38,943 nt of DNA from contig JAISGE010000143.1 of the NCBI GenBank assembly GCA_031263265.1, positions 1 through 38,943 on the forward strand, in the 5' to 3' direction. This document shows, piece by piece, positions 28,505 to 38,186 of the stretch (positions are counted from its first letter, which is position 1; each line of letters begins with the position of its first letter). A program made the translations under genes and the position numbers. A model generated the notes under the pieces. The model made no database searches. It worked only from the letters and a program-made list of their open reading frames with translations, and was not told the DNA's origin. This stretch comes from Treponema sp. Lineage in GTDB: Bacteria > Spirochaetota > Spirochaetia > Treponematales > Breznakiellaceae.

Positions 28505-30703
28505 TTAGGATGCACCAACCTTAAACTTGGAGACTTCTTGCACCAACACCATAATGCTGTCTTTGTTCTGTACAGTCAACTCGTTTATCTTATTTACCGC
28601 TACATTCACATTATCCGCCCCTACGGCCATCTCGGTCATACCCTCGTGTATTTCATGGGTTACTGATGCAAGGTTCTGGCTCTCCTTAATCACCTCTTTG
28701 CTCCCTTGCTGCATCTCCTTTGAACTCCCCTTCACCAAAAGCGTTACGTCATTCACCGATCCCACCGCTTCAAGTACCTGTTTACTCCCGGCATTCTGTT
28801 CTTCCATTGCCTGCCGGATGTATTCTTCCTGGTCGGAAACCGTCCGTACCCCCTTGTCTATGGCTTCAAATTTGTTCAACACCGAATCAGTTGATTTGCT
28901 TATCTTGTCTATAGAATCTTTGATCTTCTTTACCACTAAGCCAATGGTCTTTGATTGTTCCCCGGAAGATTCCGCCAGCTTCCTGATCTCATCCGCCACT
29001 ACCGCAAAACCCTTCCCCACTTCTCCTGCATGTGCCGCTTCAATCGCCGCATTCATCGACAAGAGATTCGTTTGACTTGCGATGTTTTCCATCACCGCAT
29101 TGATCTCCAGCAAGCCTTCGGATTGCCGGGCTATTTCCTGTATATCTTCGGCTACTTCCTGAAGTCCGCTGCGCCCCACTTCAGAAGCAGAAGCCAGGGA
29201 TTTTACATTAGTCGTGTTTTTTACCAGCACTTGGGTTACCGATTGGATATTGGTAAGCATCTGTTCAATAGCCGCTGAGGAGCGGGATATGCTATCGCTT
29301 TGCGTATCAATATGGCCGTTAAGTTTATGAATCTCCTGGGTGATCTGTTCCATGGTTACACCGGCTTGTCTCACTCCGGTGGACTGATAGGTTACTCTGC
29401 CTTTAATGTTCTGGATATTGGCGGTAATCTCGTTCATGGCCGCAGCACTTTCCGTCATATTACTGGCAAGATCGCTTCCAATATTCAATAGACCGTTAGC
29501 TTGATCTTTTATGACGATGACTAAGCCTTTGATCCGTTCCATGGTAGCGTTGAAATACTTTGCCAAGTCTCCTATTTCGTCCTTTTGATATACATTCACG
29601 GTTTTCGTCAAGTCTCCCTCTCCTTCGGATATATCCTTGAGGGTATTCGCCACGATCACGATGGGTTTGGCAATCCTATGAGCAACCATAAAGGTGATAA
29701 CCGCACCGATAAGGATCACGGCAATGGCCAGGACAATCATAAACTTGGTAAGCGTATGGATATCATGCAGAATAACATCTTCAGGGCTCTCTACCATAAT
29801 CGACCAAAAGTTATTATGCCCTTCCCCTATGATAAATGGGTACTGTACCGTATAGACTGAAGCTTTCAGAAGCTCTGAATAGGAGGTCAACTCAAAGGTC
29901 TGTCCGTTACGTATGGCTTGTTCGAGCTGGGTCTCATATCCGAAATAGAAGGTGTCCACTTCCCGGTAGTTCTTACCAACTCGGTCGGGGATAAAACTGC
30001 CAATGATGGTTCCGTTGGTTGAATACACCGAGACTGCATAAATATCGTCATTGGTATTGATGATATTTTCAATAACCCCTTGGATGGCCTGGGCATTCAC
30101 GATAACTCCTGACGAGGCGATGACTTGCTTGGTCTGGGGATGGATAACCGGCACCTCTATAGTGATGGTCAAGATTTCCTTTCCTTGAGAGATCAACGGC
30201 CGGGGATCTCCTATGATCACTTCTCCCCTTGCCATATCTCGCTCTATTGATGCAACATCGGGGTAGGAAGTATATTCGGTCATTCCCTGTTCTTGATGAT
30301 AATAAGGGGCAAACTGACCGCTTGTGGTTGACCCAGGGGTTCCCGCATAGTCACTGTCCTGGCCGTCTAAGACATTTGACTTCCACACCCCAAAGATACC
30401 AATGAGGTCTTGCTCGTCTACCAATACGGCCCGCATATTTTCCCTAAACCAGAACCGTCTTATAGAGGGGTCAATGGTCTCGAAGTCCGCCATGATACCT
30501 CCCAGTACCTTGGCAACCCGGAGGTAGCCTTCATACTGGCCTTGAATAAACAACGCCTGTTGAGCAGCCAGACGATTCAAACTTTCTTTGGCACTTGCAA
30601 GCTGCACCTCAGAACTCCGATAAAGGCTTATAATGACAAGGGAACTTACCCCGATGATGAGGATACTCATAACCACCATAGTTAGCCTATATTTCAAACG
30701 CAT
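28505..30703 (-). CDS. Methyl-accepting chemotaxis protein (Cache-like sensor, HAMP, MA domain)
   Basis: N-terminal TM, periplasmic Cache-like region, HAMP, hairpin tip [39 protein letters not shown]. Confidence 0.95.
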   Translation of the reverse strand: MRLKYRLTMVVMSILIIGVSSLVIISLYRSSEVQLASAKESLNRLAAQQALFIQGQYEGYLRVAKVLGGIMADFETIDPSIRRFWFRENMRAVLVDEQDLIGIFGVWKSNVLDGQDSDYAGTPGSTTSGQFAPYYHQEQGMTEYTSYPDVASIERDMARGEVIIGDPRPLISQGKEILTITIEVPVIHPQTKQVIASSGVIVNAQAIQGVIENIINTNDDIYAVSVYSTNGTIIGSFIPDRVGKNYREVDTFYFGYETQLEQAIRNGQTFELTSYSELLKASVYTVQYPFIIGEGHNNFWSIMVESPEDVILHDIHTLTKFMIVLAIAVILIGAVITFMVAHRIAKPIVIVANTLKDISEGEGDLTKTVNVYQKDEIGDLAKYFNATMERIKGLVIVIKDQANGLLNIGSDLASNMTESAAAMNEITANIQNIKGRVTYQSTGVRQAGVTMEQITQEIHKLNGHIDTQSDSISRSSAAIEQMLTNIQSVTQVLVKNTTNVKSLASASEVGRSGLQEVAEDIQEIARQSEGLLEINAVMENIASQTNLLSMNAAIEAAHAGEVGKGFAVVADEIRKLAESSGEQSKTIGLVVKKIKDSIDKISKSTDSVLNKFEAIDKGVRTVSDQEEYIRQAMEEQNAGSKQVLEAVGSVNDVTLLVKGSSKEMQQGSKEVIKESQNLASVTHEIHEGMTEMAVGADNVNVAVNKINELTVQNKDSIMVLVQEVSKFKVGAS

Positions 30704-30812
30704 ATAAAGCTCCTTAAACAGTACCTTCCTAGATTACATCTTGGCGAATTAAAAATACTACACTACTCCTTCAAAAAAGGAAATAAAACAAGAGAACACA
30801 AAGGACCTATAT

Positions 30813-30842
30813 ATTTTATAGGGGGGGGGGGGGGGGTGTAAA
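30813..30842 (-). promoter_or_regulatory. Candidate phase-variable promoter of the MCP gene with a poly-C(16) spacer
   Basis: Minus strand: TTTACA (30842-30837), C16 (30836-30821), TATAAA (30820-30815); alternative -10 TAAAAT (30818-30813) with 18-bp spacer. Confidence 0.7.
30821..30836. repeat. Homopolymer G16/C16 tract
   Basis: 16 consecutive G on the plus strand, intergenic. Confidence 0.95.
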
Positions 30843-31070
30843 CAAATAGAGAAATGAGACGGCATTTACAAATTCCTCCTTTGCGCTGGATGCCTAAAAT
30901 TATTTTGTTCAATATAAGCATAGATCACCATCACATGTCAAGTAAGAATTACTAGCAATCTAAAAAAATTACCTTGACTTAACATGAGTTCGATGAAAAG
31001 CTAAACGAGGAGAGGCAAGCGTCTTGCATCGTGGAAGCCCCGGATAGACGGCTTATCGGTCTCCTCATCT

Positions 31071-31090
31071 AGGCGGCTGTGCCGCCGCCA
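31071..31090. other. GC-rich hairpin after the aldo/keto reductase gene
   Basis: GGCGGC-TGT-GCCGCC; no clear T-tract, so not called a terminator. Confidence 0.35.
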
Positions 31091-31102
31091 TACAATCAGG
31101 TT

Positions 31103-32251
31103 TTATTGCCCTTTCAAACCGTGTTCGTAAAGTTCCCCAATGGTTTTCATCCAGTGGGGAATGTCGATGTGCTGAGGACAGAGGGTCTTACATGCGCCAC
31201 ATGCAATGCAATTTGATGCACGTTCCGCATCCTTGAAAAACCCGTATTCCATTTCAAAGTGCATCTTTGCCATAGGGTTCGACTGGGCGGTTGCCCGTTT
31301 GTAATTGTTGTATACCCCCAGGTTCTTGGGGATTTCAACGCCTTGCGGACAGTCCATACAGTAACGGCAACTGGTACAGGGAACTGCTCCTGCCTTACGG
31401 TAGGCTGTCAGGGCTTTTTCAATCACCCCGCGCTCTTCATCGGTAAGCGGCTTGAGGGGACTCATGGTTTGTACGTTGTCTTGTACTTGTTCCAGCGTGC
31501 TCATACCGCTTAAAACCACCTGTACACCGGGAAGGGAGGCGGCGTAACGCAGCGCCCATGCTGCAAGACTCGCCTGGGGGTCCGCGGCTTTGAGAATCCC
31601 GGCCGCTTCCTCAGGCAGGTTTGCCAGGGATCCGCCCCGGATAGGTTCCATGATGCATACCGGTATGTTTTTTTGCTCCAGGATCCCGTACAATTTCCCT
31701 GCTTGCTGCAATTCCCAATCCACATAGTTAAGCTGAATCTGCGCAAAGTCCCAGTCGTATTGTTCTACGACTCGTTGCAGCAGTTCAGGCCGGTCGTGAA
31801 AGGAAAACCCAAGATAGTTGATAAGCCCCTGCTCCTGTTTTTGCTTGAGCTTTTCATAGACCTTGAGGGAAGTTACGGTCTGTATATGGGCCTGATTGAT
31901 ATTATGGAGAAGGTAAAAATCAAAGTAGTCGGTTCGGCATTTTTTAAGCTGCTCGTTAAAAATACGTTCTACATCCTCCTCCGCTTTAAGCGCCATGAGC
32001 GGCATTTTGTCGGCCAGGTAAAAACGGTTTCGCGGGTAGCGGGAAAGCGCCTCCCCTGCAAAGTATTCTGAATTGCCGTTATGGTACATCCATGCGGTAT
32101 CAAAATAGTTTACGCCCTGTGCAAGAGCAAAATCCACCATTTCAATACCTTTAGCCGTGTCTACATCCCCATAGTCCCCGGTACAGGGCAGCCGCATCAG
32201 CCCAAACCCCAACAACCCTATGTTTCCATTCTTCAGATTTCTTATTTCCAT
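31103..32251 (-). CDS. Aldo/keto reductase with C-terminal 4Fe-4S ferredoxin domain
   Basis: NYFDTAWMYHNGNSEYFAGEAL, YFDFYLLHNI, CTSCRYCMDCPQGVEIP and CIACGACKTLCPQHIDIPHWM. Confidence 0.94.
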   Translation of the reverse strand: MEIRNLKNGNIGLLGFGLMRLPCTGDYGDVDTAKGIEMVDFALAQGVNYFDTAWMYHNGNSEYFAGEALSRYPRNRFYLADKMPLMALKAEEDVERIFNEQLKKCRTDYFDFYLLHNINQAHIQTVTSLKVYEKLKQKQEQGLINYLGFSFHDRPELLQRVVEQYDWDFAQIQLNYVDWELQQAGKLYGILEQKNIPVCIMEPIRGGSLANLPEEAAGILKAADPQASLAAWALRYAASLPGVQVVLSGMSTLEQVQDNVQTMSPLKPLTDEERGVIEKALTAYRKAGAVPCTSCRYCMDCPQGVEIPKNLGVYNNYKRATAQSNPMAKMHFEMEYGFFKDAERASNCIACGACKTLCPQHIDIPHWMKTIGELYEHGLKGQ

Positions 32252-32288
32252 TTAGGTACACTCCTATCATGCTTACCGCAATGAGCTT

Positions 32289-32327
32289 ATGCTACTCGTT
32301 AGCGTTAACGTTAAGTCAAGTACTTGA
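32289..32327 (-). promoter_or_regulatory. MerR-type promoter/operator for the aldo/keto reductase
   Basis: Minus strand TTGACT - 19 bp - TAGCAT; spacer contains imperfect dyad CTTAACGTTAACGCTAAC (32298-32315); adjacent perfect palindrome TCAAGTACTTGA (32316-32327). Confidence 0.55.
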
Positions 32328-32349
32328 AACGGTTTTTGAAGGGAAAAAT

Positions 32350-33126
32350 TTAGGTTTGCCGTTTCCTAAACCGGGCCACGTAAAGGGGGCCCATGCCGCC
32401 GGACACATCCGGGAGGATGAGCCTTCCTAGCGCGGTTTTTTCACCTTCCGGGAAATCCGGTTCATCCTGCAGCACCTCATTACGGTACTTTTTCAAAAGC
32501 CGGGAAACCACCCCGTCGTTTTCTTCCTCAGAGATGGCGCAGGTAACATATACCAAAGAGGCACCGGGTTGTAATAGGAGAAATGCAGCGGAGAGGAGGG
32601 CCCACTGCCGCCGGGCAAGAAACCGGGGTCGGCCAGGCTTCCACTGGGCCAGGGCCGTTTCATGGCCCAAGACATGCCGTTCACTGGAACAGGGGGCATC
32701 TAGGAGGATACCCCCAAAACGGTTCAGTTCCCGTTTGCTACTCCCAAGGCTCGCCGCATCAAATCCGGAAACCGCTACCCGGCTCCGCGTCTCTGGATCC
32801 AGATGCTCCTCCAGCACCTTGAGGAGCCGTCGCCGCCGCTCCCGGGAAGGCTCATTGGCCAGGAGCCTCAGTTCTGAGCCTAATGCTGCAGCCAAGACCA
32901 GGCTCTTTCCCCCTGGAGCAGCGCAGGCATCCAGGATGAGTCCTACCTTGGGAAGCCTGAGGGATTCCGCGGCTAACACCGAACTCCTGTCCAGGGTATA
33001 AGGAACCCGTAAGCCCTGGGTAAAGGCTATGCTTACCCGTTCTTCAAGCAGACTTTTCCGTAAGGATTCCCAACGAGCACGGTAGATCGCCCGATAGTAT
33101 GCTTCAAAGTCCGGGTTACAGAACAA
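32350..33126 (-). CDS. RsmB/NOL1/NOP2/Sun-family RNA (cytosine-5-)methyltransferase
   Basis: LILDACAAPGGKSLVLAAALG, GGILLDAPCSSERHVL, LVYVTCAISEEENDGVV. Confidence 0.92.
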   Translation of the reverse strand: MFCNPDFEAYYRAIYRARWESLRKSLLEERVSIAFTQGLRVPYTLDRSSVLAAESLRLPKVGLILDACAAPGGKSLVLAAALGSELRLLANEPSRERRRRLLKVLEEHLDPETRSRVAVSGFDAASLGSSKRELNRFGGILLDAPCSSERHVLGHETALAQWKPGRPRFLARRQWALLSAAFLLLQPGASLVYVTCAISEEENDGVVSRLLKKYRNEVLQDEPDFPEGEKTALGRLILPDVSGGMGPLYVARFRKRQT

Positions 33127-33141
33127 ACCGCCCCTACTTTC

Positions 33142-33507
33142 TTAGCGTTTTTTTTTCTGAGCAAAGGTTTTCATTTTTTGCAAGGTTTCTTCTGAAAGGA
33201 GATGTTCCATCTTACAGGCATCTTTTTCTGCGGTATCTGGGTTAACCCCAATAATATCCCGTAAAAATAAGGTGAGAAAGCTATGGCGATTCCGAATTTC
33301 TGCTGCCTGAATTACCCCTTGGGGAGTCAAGGAGACTCTGCGGTATCGTTCGTGTTCTATCAGTCCCTGTTCTTCCAAGACCTTAAGGGCAGTCAACACC
33401 GAAGGCTTTGAAACACCCAGCCGTGCTGCAATATCCGTTACCCGCACCTCACCATCATCCGCAAGGAAACTCACCATTTCAAGATAATCTTCTAACGACT
33501 GAGTCAT
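33142..33507 (-). CDS. DtxR/MntR-family metal-dependent transcriptional regulator
   Basis: MTQSLEDYLEMVSFL, winged helix VTDIAARLGVSKPSVLTALKVLEEQGLIEHERY, metal-ligand-like RHSFL and DACKMEHLLSEE. Confidence 0.9.
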   Translation of the reverse strand: MTQSLEDYLEMVSFLADDGEVRVTDIAARLGVSKPSVLTALKVLEEQGLIEHERYRRVSLTPQGVIQAAEIRNRHSFLTLFLRDIIGVNPDTAEKDACKMEHLLSEETLQKMKTFAQKKKR

Positions 33508-33553
33508 ATCTTTTTATTTTGGAGGATGCACCCTGATTTGTCCAGTAAAATGT

Positions 33554-34462
33554 TTAAAAACAGGGCATCATATCCCCAAATCGCTGGGGCAGGGCTGTCT
33601 CGAAGGTTCGCGGTTCCTGAGTTCCCGGCAAGATCAGGCGTAAACTCTTGGCATGGAGCATGAGGCTTGCCCCCGGAAAACAGGGATCCGGTATGCCGTA
33701 GAGGGGATCTCCTAGAATAGGATGCCCAATATACCGCAGATGTACCCTAAGCTGGTGGGTACGGCCGGTGTAAGGCCGCAGGAGCAGCAGGGAATGGGTG
33801 CCCCACGACCGGATTACCCGGTAACGGGTGAGCGCGCGTTTACCCTGCTCCCGCGAAACCGTGAACCGTTTCCGGTCCCGGGGATCCCGGATGATACGGG
33901 TCTCGATAAGACCAAAGGGGACTGCTAAGGAACCCCGCACCAAGGCCCCGTAGCATTTCCGTACCTTCCGGTTTTTGAATTGGTCTGACAAAAAGGTCAG
34001 GGCCTGGTCATTATACGCGGCGATGATCACCCCAGAGGTGTCTTTATCCAAGCGGTGTACAATACCAGGCCGAAAGGCTTCCCCGGCTGCCAAGCCGCCT
34101 TGGTGGAGCCGCCTGAACAAGAGGGCATTTGCCAAGGTTCCCCGGTGGTTCCCCGCGCCCGGGTGCACCACCATGCCTTGAGCCTTGTTAAGTACCACTA
34201 CCTGCTCATCTTCATAGATAAGTTCCAAAGGCAGGTCTTCGGGAAGTAGGTCCACCGGTTCAGGAGCCGCCCAGGTAAGCTCCAGTTGATCCCCGCTTTT
34301 CACCAACCGGGAACGTTTTACCTCTTTCCCATTGAGCCGGGCGCGTAAAGCCCGGGATTTTGTCTGTGAACGGGTCAGGACCCCCAGATACTCCGCCACA
34401 TACCGGTCAAGGCGCAGCGGTCCGGGAAGCCCGTCTGCTACGATACCCCTGTACGAAGGCAC
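33554..34462 (-). CDS. rluD: RluD-family pseudouridine synthase (possible GTG start at 34462)
   Basis: S4-like LRLDRYVAEYLGVLTRSQTKSRALRARLNGKEV; HPGAGNHRGTLANALL; GIVHRLDKDTSGVIIAAYND; GRTHQLRVHLRYIGHPILGDPLYG. Confidence 0.9.
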   Translation of the reverse strand: MPSYRGIVADGLPGPLRLDRYVAEYLGVLTRSQTKSRALRARLNGKEVKRSRLVKSGDQLELTWAAPEPVDLLPEDLPLELIYEDEQVVVLNKAQGMVVHPGAGNHRGTLANALLFRRLHQGGLAAGEAFRPGIVHRLDKDTSGVIIAAYNDQALTFLSDQFKNRKVRKCYGALVRGSLAVPFGLIETRIIRDPRDRKRFTVSREQGKRALTRYRVIRSWGTHSLLLLRPYTGRTHQLRVHLRYIGHPILGDPLYGIPDPCFPGASLMLHAKSLRLILPGTQEPRTFETALPQRFGDMMPCF

Positions 34463-34463
34463 G

Positions 34464-34949
34464 TCAAGGAGCCTCGGCTTCGGTGGATGTTCCCTGGTTT
34501 TCCGGGACCACGGGCTTTCTGATGATAATCGGTACCCCTTCAGGGAGCTGTTTGAGTTCCCGGGCCTGTTTGTTTCGCTTATGCTGCACGATAAAAAAGT
34601 CAACTAGGGCTATGAGCACCGAGCTTGCCGCGGCTATGGCAATGGTCTGTTTTTGCTCATCCTTGGTCATATCCACTGCCCCGGCAGCTTTCGCGGGCCA
34701 GGGGGCATAACGGGTATCCCAATCATGGGTGGCGCAGCGATAGAGATCCACCACCGTGAGGGTGAATAACATGGTAAGCGGAAAAGAACCAAACGCCACG
34801 ATCTCCCCCCGCCTGAGATCCTTCACCCACTGGGGGAAACCCGTGGTATCAAACGCTCCGGTGGTAGTTTGGGCATGGACAGGCACGAGGACCCCTAAGC
34901 ACAAGCCAAGCCCTAAGGCTTGTACCATCCTTCTATTTATAAGCTTCAT
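34464..34949 (-). CDS. Hypothetical exported/membrane protein
   Basis: Signal-like MVQALGLGLCLGVLVPVHAQTTT; TM IAIAAASSVLIALVDFFIV; ATGA junction with 34946..35641. Confidence 0.65.
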   Translation of the reverse strand: MKLINRRMVQALGLGLCLGVLVPVHAQTTTGAFDTTGFPQWVKDLRRGEIVAFGSFPLTMLFTLTVVDLYRCATHDWDTRYAPWPAKAAGAVDMTKDEQKQTIAIAAASSVLIALVDFFIVQHKRNKQARELKQLPEGVPIIIRKPVVPENQGTSTEAEAP

Positions 34950-35641
34950 GGATACCGTTCCCCAAACAGGGCGGTTCCTATCCTTATCAAGGTTGAGCCT
35001 TCTTCGATAGCAATTTCAAAGTCCTGGGACATCCCCATGGAAAGACACGACCAATCGCAGGAGGGAAACCGGGAGGCTAGTTTATCCCGCATAAGAACCA
35101 GAGACTTGAAGGCTGCGCGAACCTGGGCCGTATCATCAGTATAGGGCGCCAGGGTCATGAGTCCCCGCAGGACCAGCCCTGGATAGGATAAAACCTTGTC
35201 CGTTGCCCGGTAGAGCTGTTCTTCATCGAGAAAACCGCTTTTCGTTTCCTCCCCGGTATGGAACTCCAAGAGTATCCCCAAGGGTCTATCCCGTTGCGCG
35301 GTCAAGGTTCCCAGTTCGCTGATGATCCCCTCCCGATCCACCGACTGAATACCGTCAAAGAGGGATACTGCGGCCTTTGCCTTATTACGCTGGAGAGAAC
35401 CGATGAGGTGCAGTTCTAGTTCAGGGTGCTGCTGTTTTAAGGGGGTGAATTTTTCCACTGCCTCTTGCACCCTGCTTTCCCCAAAAAGCCTGATCCCTCC
35501 TTGCCAGGCTTCCTCGATTTCTGCAGCACTATGAAACTTCGATACTCCCATGAGCTGAATTGCAGCCGGATTCCTGCCGGAACGGATGCAGGCTTCTTGG
35601 ATCCGTTCCTGTATACGCCTGAGCGCGTCCCTGATTGGCAT
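34946..35641 (-). CDS. YggS/PROSC-family PLP homeostasis protein
   Basis: AIQLMGVSKFHSAAEIEEAWQGGIRLFGESRVQEAVEKF; LHLIGSLQRNKAKAAV; LSMGMSQDFEIAIEEGSTLIRIGTALFGER. Confidence 0.94.
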   Translation of the reverse strand: MPIRDALRRIQERIQEACIRSGRNPAAIQLMGVSKFHSAAEIEEAWQGGIRLFGESRVQEAVEKFTPLKQQHPELELHLIGSLQRNKAKAAVSLFDGIQSVDREGIISELGTLTAQRDRPLGILLEFHTGEETKSGFLDEEQLYRATDKVLSYPGLVLRGLMTLAPYTDDTAQVRAAFKSLVLMRDKLASRFPSCDWSCLSMGMSQDFEIAIEEGSTLIRIGTALFGERYP

Positions 35642-35659
35642 GAGCTTGTTCTCCTTACC

Positions 35660-36601
35660 TTATAGTTCTGTTTTCTTGATATGGTCTAATACTGCGGCTA
35701 AAGCAGCAAAGTCTTCAAGCCCCAATACCTCGGCCCGTTTATCCCCGGATATACCGCAGCGCTCCAAGACCTCCCTGGTGATAGGCGCCGGGTCCTTGAG
35801 TATTCCTGGTTTAGTATGTATATACGAAGCCACGAAAGCGTATAAGTTATGGTTAAGGGTTTTGCGCCGGGATGCAAACAAGCCCCTGACCAAGGCTCTA
35901 AAACAAGCCGGATACAAGCGGGGGTCCACATCGGTGCGCAGCTCAAGCCTAAGCCCCTGGGACTCCACATGGGGAACCGGATAAAAGGAAGCGCCTTTCA
36001 GGATGCTCAGGGGCTTAATGGTGTAGGCCGACGTACAAAGCACGGAAAAAGAGGAGTAGTCCTTGGAACCAGGCGTTGCCCGCATACGCTGGGCGAGTTC
36101 CCGCTGCACCGTTACCACCATACGGGTGAAGAGGCGGTTTTCTTCGATGAAAGTCCCTAAGACCCGGGAGCCAATGGTATAGGGCAGGTTCCCCAGTAGG
36201 TACGTTTCCTCTCCGGCCTGGGCCCAGGTTTTAAGCACATCCCCGGGGATGAGGCAAAACCGGGGATGGGTTCCAAAAAAAGTACGTAATACCTGGATAA
36301 ACCCAGGATCTATCTCAAATGCCTTCACCCACGCCCCTCGTTCCAAAAGTTCCCAGGTCATGGCCCCCAGGCCAGGCCCAATCTCCCACACCCCATCCCC
36401 CGGCTCTAGTTCAAGGGCATCCAGCAGGGTCTTCCTGGCGCCGGGGTTAATCAAAAAATTCTGTCCGAATTTTTTCCGCATCCCTAAACCGTAAGTGTCG
36501 AGAAAGGCTTTAAGCGCTAAAGGGGAGTCATAGTTAAGTGGACGTTGGGTTGAGGCGGTAGGTAAGACCGCGTCATGCAGCATATCATGCAAAGGGGACA
36601 A
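35660..36601 (-). CDS. rsmA: 16S rRNA (adenine1518/1519-N6)-dimethyltransferase
   Basis: KKFGQNFLINPGARKTLLDALELEPGDGVWEIGPGLGAMTWELLERGAWVKAFEID; LLGNLPYTIGSRVL. Confidence 0.95.
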   Translation of the reverse strand: MSPLHDMLHDAVLPTASTQRPLNYDSPLALKAFLDTYGLGMRKKFGQNFLINPGARKTLLDALELEPGDGVWEIGPGLGAMTWELLERGAWVKAFEIDPGFIQVLRTFFGTHPRFCLIPGDVLKTWAQAGEETYLLGNLPYTIGSRVLGTFIEENRLFTRMVVTVQRELAQRMRATPGSKDYSSFSVLCTSAYTIKPLSILKGASFYPVPHVESQGLRLELRTDVDPRLYPACFRALVRGLFASRRKTLNHNLYAFVASYIHTKPGILKDPAPITREVLERCGISGDKRAEVLGLEDFAALAAVLDHIKKTEL

Positions 36602-38087
36602 GGGTGCTCCTCATGAGGGTTTGTCTATGGCTCAACACCATGAGCGCTCCCGACAGCCCCAGGGACAACGCGGCTGTGGCCAGGGTATCTGAAACCGGTA
36701 TTCCGGGAACCTGGGCTGCCAAGGAGGCTAACCTCATGAGTACATCATACAGGAAGCTCAAGATAAGCCCAAGATAGTTCCCCGGCAGGATCAGTGCGGC
36801 CAAGGCTCCCACCATGAACAGGGTGGTTAGGGGTACGATAATCAGGCCGGCTAGGATCCCTATGGGCCGTAAGACCCCAAAGAAACAGACCGTGCTTGCC
36901 GCGGTAGCGATGAAGGCGCCCAAGGATACCGCCAGAGGCTGAGCCAGGACTTCGGGGATCCTACCCTGGATAAGTGCATGGATGGCCTTACCCACCGAAA
37001 GGATGCCTGCCAAGGCCAGATACGACAGGATGAAGGAAATACTCTGTCCTGATTCCGGGCGCAGGAGGATCTGAAGCAAAAAAGCCGAACTGAGCAAGGC
37101 AGTTCCTTGTCTTGGGAGGGAACCCAGGACTGCCAGGGTTCCCAGCAGGTACATGATGGCGGCTCGTTCCAAAGAGGGGAGGTTTCCCACCAGGTATACA
37201 TACCCCAGGATACAGCACCCTCCCACAAGGGCTGCGGCCTTGAGTCCCAAGGCTCTTCTGAGGAACAAGGCCAGCACCGCGGTAAGAATGGCCAGATGCA
37301 TCCCGGAAAGGGCCAATACATGGGAACACCCTGCGTACAGATATGCTTGGGAGAGTTCAGTATCAAGCTGGTCTTTTACCCCTAAAAGGAGCGCCCCTGC
37401 CAGCCCACCCCAGGGATCTGGGGAGAATCGTTTCATAAGCGCACTATGCCCCCGAGTCCTCACCTGTTCCAGCGCAGGTGCAGGGAGCAGCAGGTGTACT
37501 GATTGCGCCTGGAAGTATTTCCCCTGGGTGCCTGCTGCCGTGGTCCTTGAGGAGCGGAGCGTCCCTTCCAGGTATACGGTGCTCCCCCGGCCAAATTCCT
37601 GTAAGCGGGGGATAGTCCCCTCTGGGAAAAATACCAGCAGGGTTCCTGCTGCCGATGCCCTGAGTTCCCTGTTCCCGGATACCTTCTGCAATGTCAGGTA
37701 TCCCATACCCCGGCTATCCTGAAAGGCCCTAGGATCTTCTTTGAGGGTTCCGTAGATACCCTTGATCTGGTCTTCGGGGATGCCGAACCAGAGCGGTTTT
37801 ACCTGGTTTCCCACCCCAAGCCCCAGACTGAAGCCCAGGCTTAGGGTAATGCTGTATACCCTATACCGGCGTACATGGCGGTACGTGCTCAGGGCCTTAC
37901 CAAACAGCGTTGGATGTTGGGTCAGTACCTGCATAAGGCTTCCCAAGACGCCCATGACTAGCAGTATCCCCAGCAGCCAGGGAAGCCCTTCCTTCCTCGA
38001 TAAGAACCAAAGCCCATAATAACTTACCGCAGCTCCCAAGGCTCCGTACAGGAGGGGAGGTACTTGTAAGGTTTCTGCCATAGCCAC
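36585..38087 (-). CDS. comEC: ComEC/Rec2-family competence membrane protein
   Basis: LLLGVKDQLDTELSQAYLYAGCSHVLALSGMHLAILTAVLALFLRR; multi-TM; DUF4131-like N-terminal region. Confidence 0.88.
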   Translation of the reverse strand: MAMAETLQVPPLLYGALGAAVSYYGLWFLSRKEGLPWLLGILLVMGVLGSLMQVLTQHPTLFGKALSTYRHVRRYRVYSITLSLGFSLGLGVGNQVKPLWFGIPEDQIKGIYGTLKEDPRAFQDSRGMGYLTLQKVSGNRELRASAAGTLLVFFPEGTIPRLQEFGRGSTVYLEGTLRSSRTTAAGTQGKYFQAQSVHLLLPAPALEQVRTRGHSALMKRFSPDPWGGLAGALLLGVKDQLDTELSQAYLYAGCSHVLALSGMHLAILTAVLALFLRRALGLKAAALVGGCCILGYVYLVGNLPSLERAAIMYLLGTLAVLGSLPRQGTALLSSAFLLQILLRPESGQSISFILSYLALAGILSVGKAIHALIQGRIPEVLAQPLAVSLGAFIATAASTVCFFGVLRPIGILAGLIIVPLTTLFMVGALAALILPGNYLGLILSFLYDVLMRLASLAAQVPGIPVSDTLATAALSLGLSGALMVLSHRQTLMRSTLVPFA

Positions 38088-38123
38088 CTCTCTAAGAATA
38101 TGACCTTAACCTGGGATTTGCTT

Positions 38124-38176
38124 TAGACAAAACACCCTATTCTGTCCTCAAAATGGGTTATTTTGTAGACAAAACA
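38124..38176. promoter_or_regulatory. Two direct TAGACAAAACA repeats 42 bp apart upstream of comEC
   Basis: TAGACAAAACA at 38124-38134 and 38166-38176; the second lies in the dyad TTTTGT-AG-ACAAAA (38161-38174). Confidence 0.5.
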
Positions 38177-38186
38177 TCATAATATT

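Noticed and set aside
28527-29860. Plus-strand ORFs opposite the chemotaxis receptor
   Set aside because: Shadow ORFs; low-complexity Ser/Thr or His-rich composition without motifs.
30821-30836. G16 as an assembly or sequencing artefact
   Set aside because: Exact length could be miscalled, but the flanking -35/-10 hexamers at the right distance make a real tract more likely; length needs checking.
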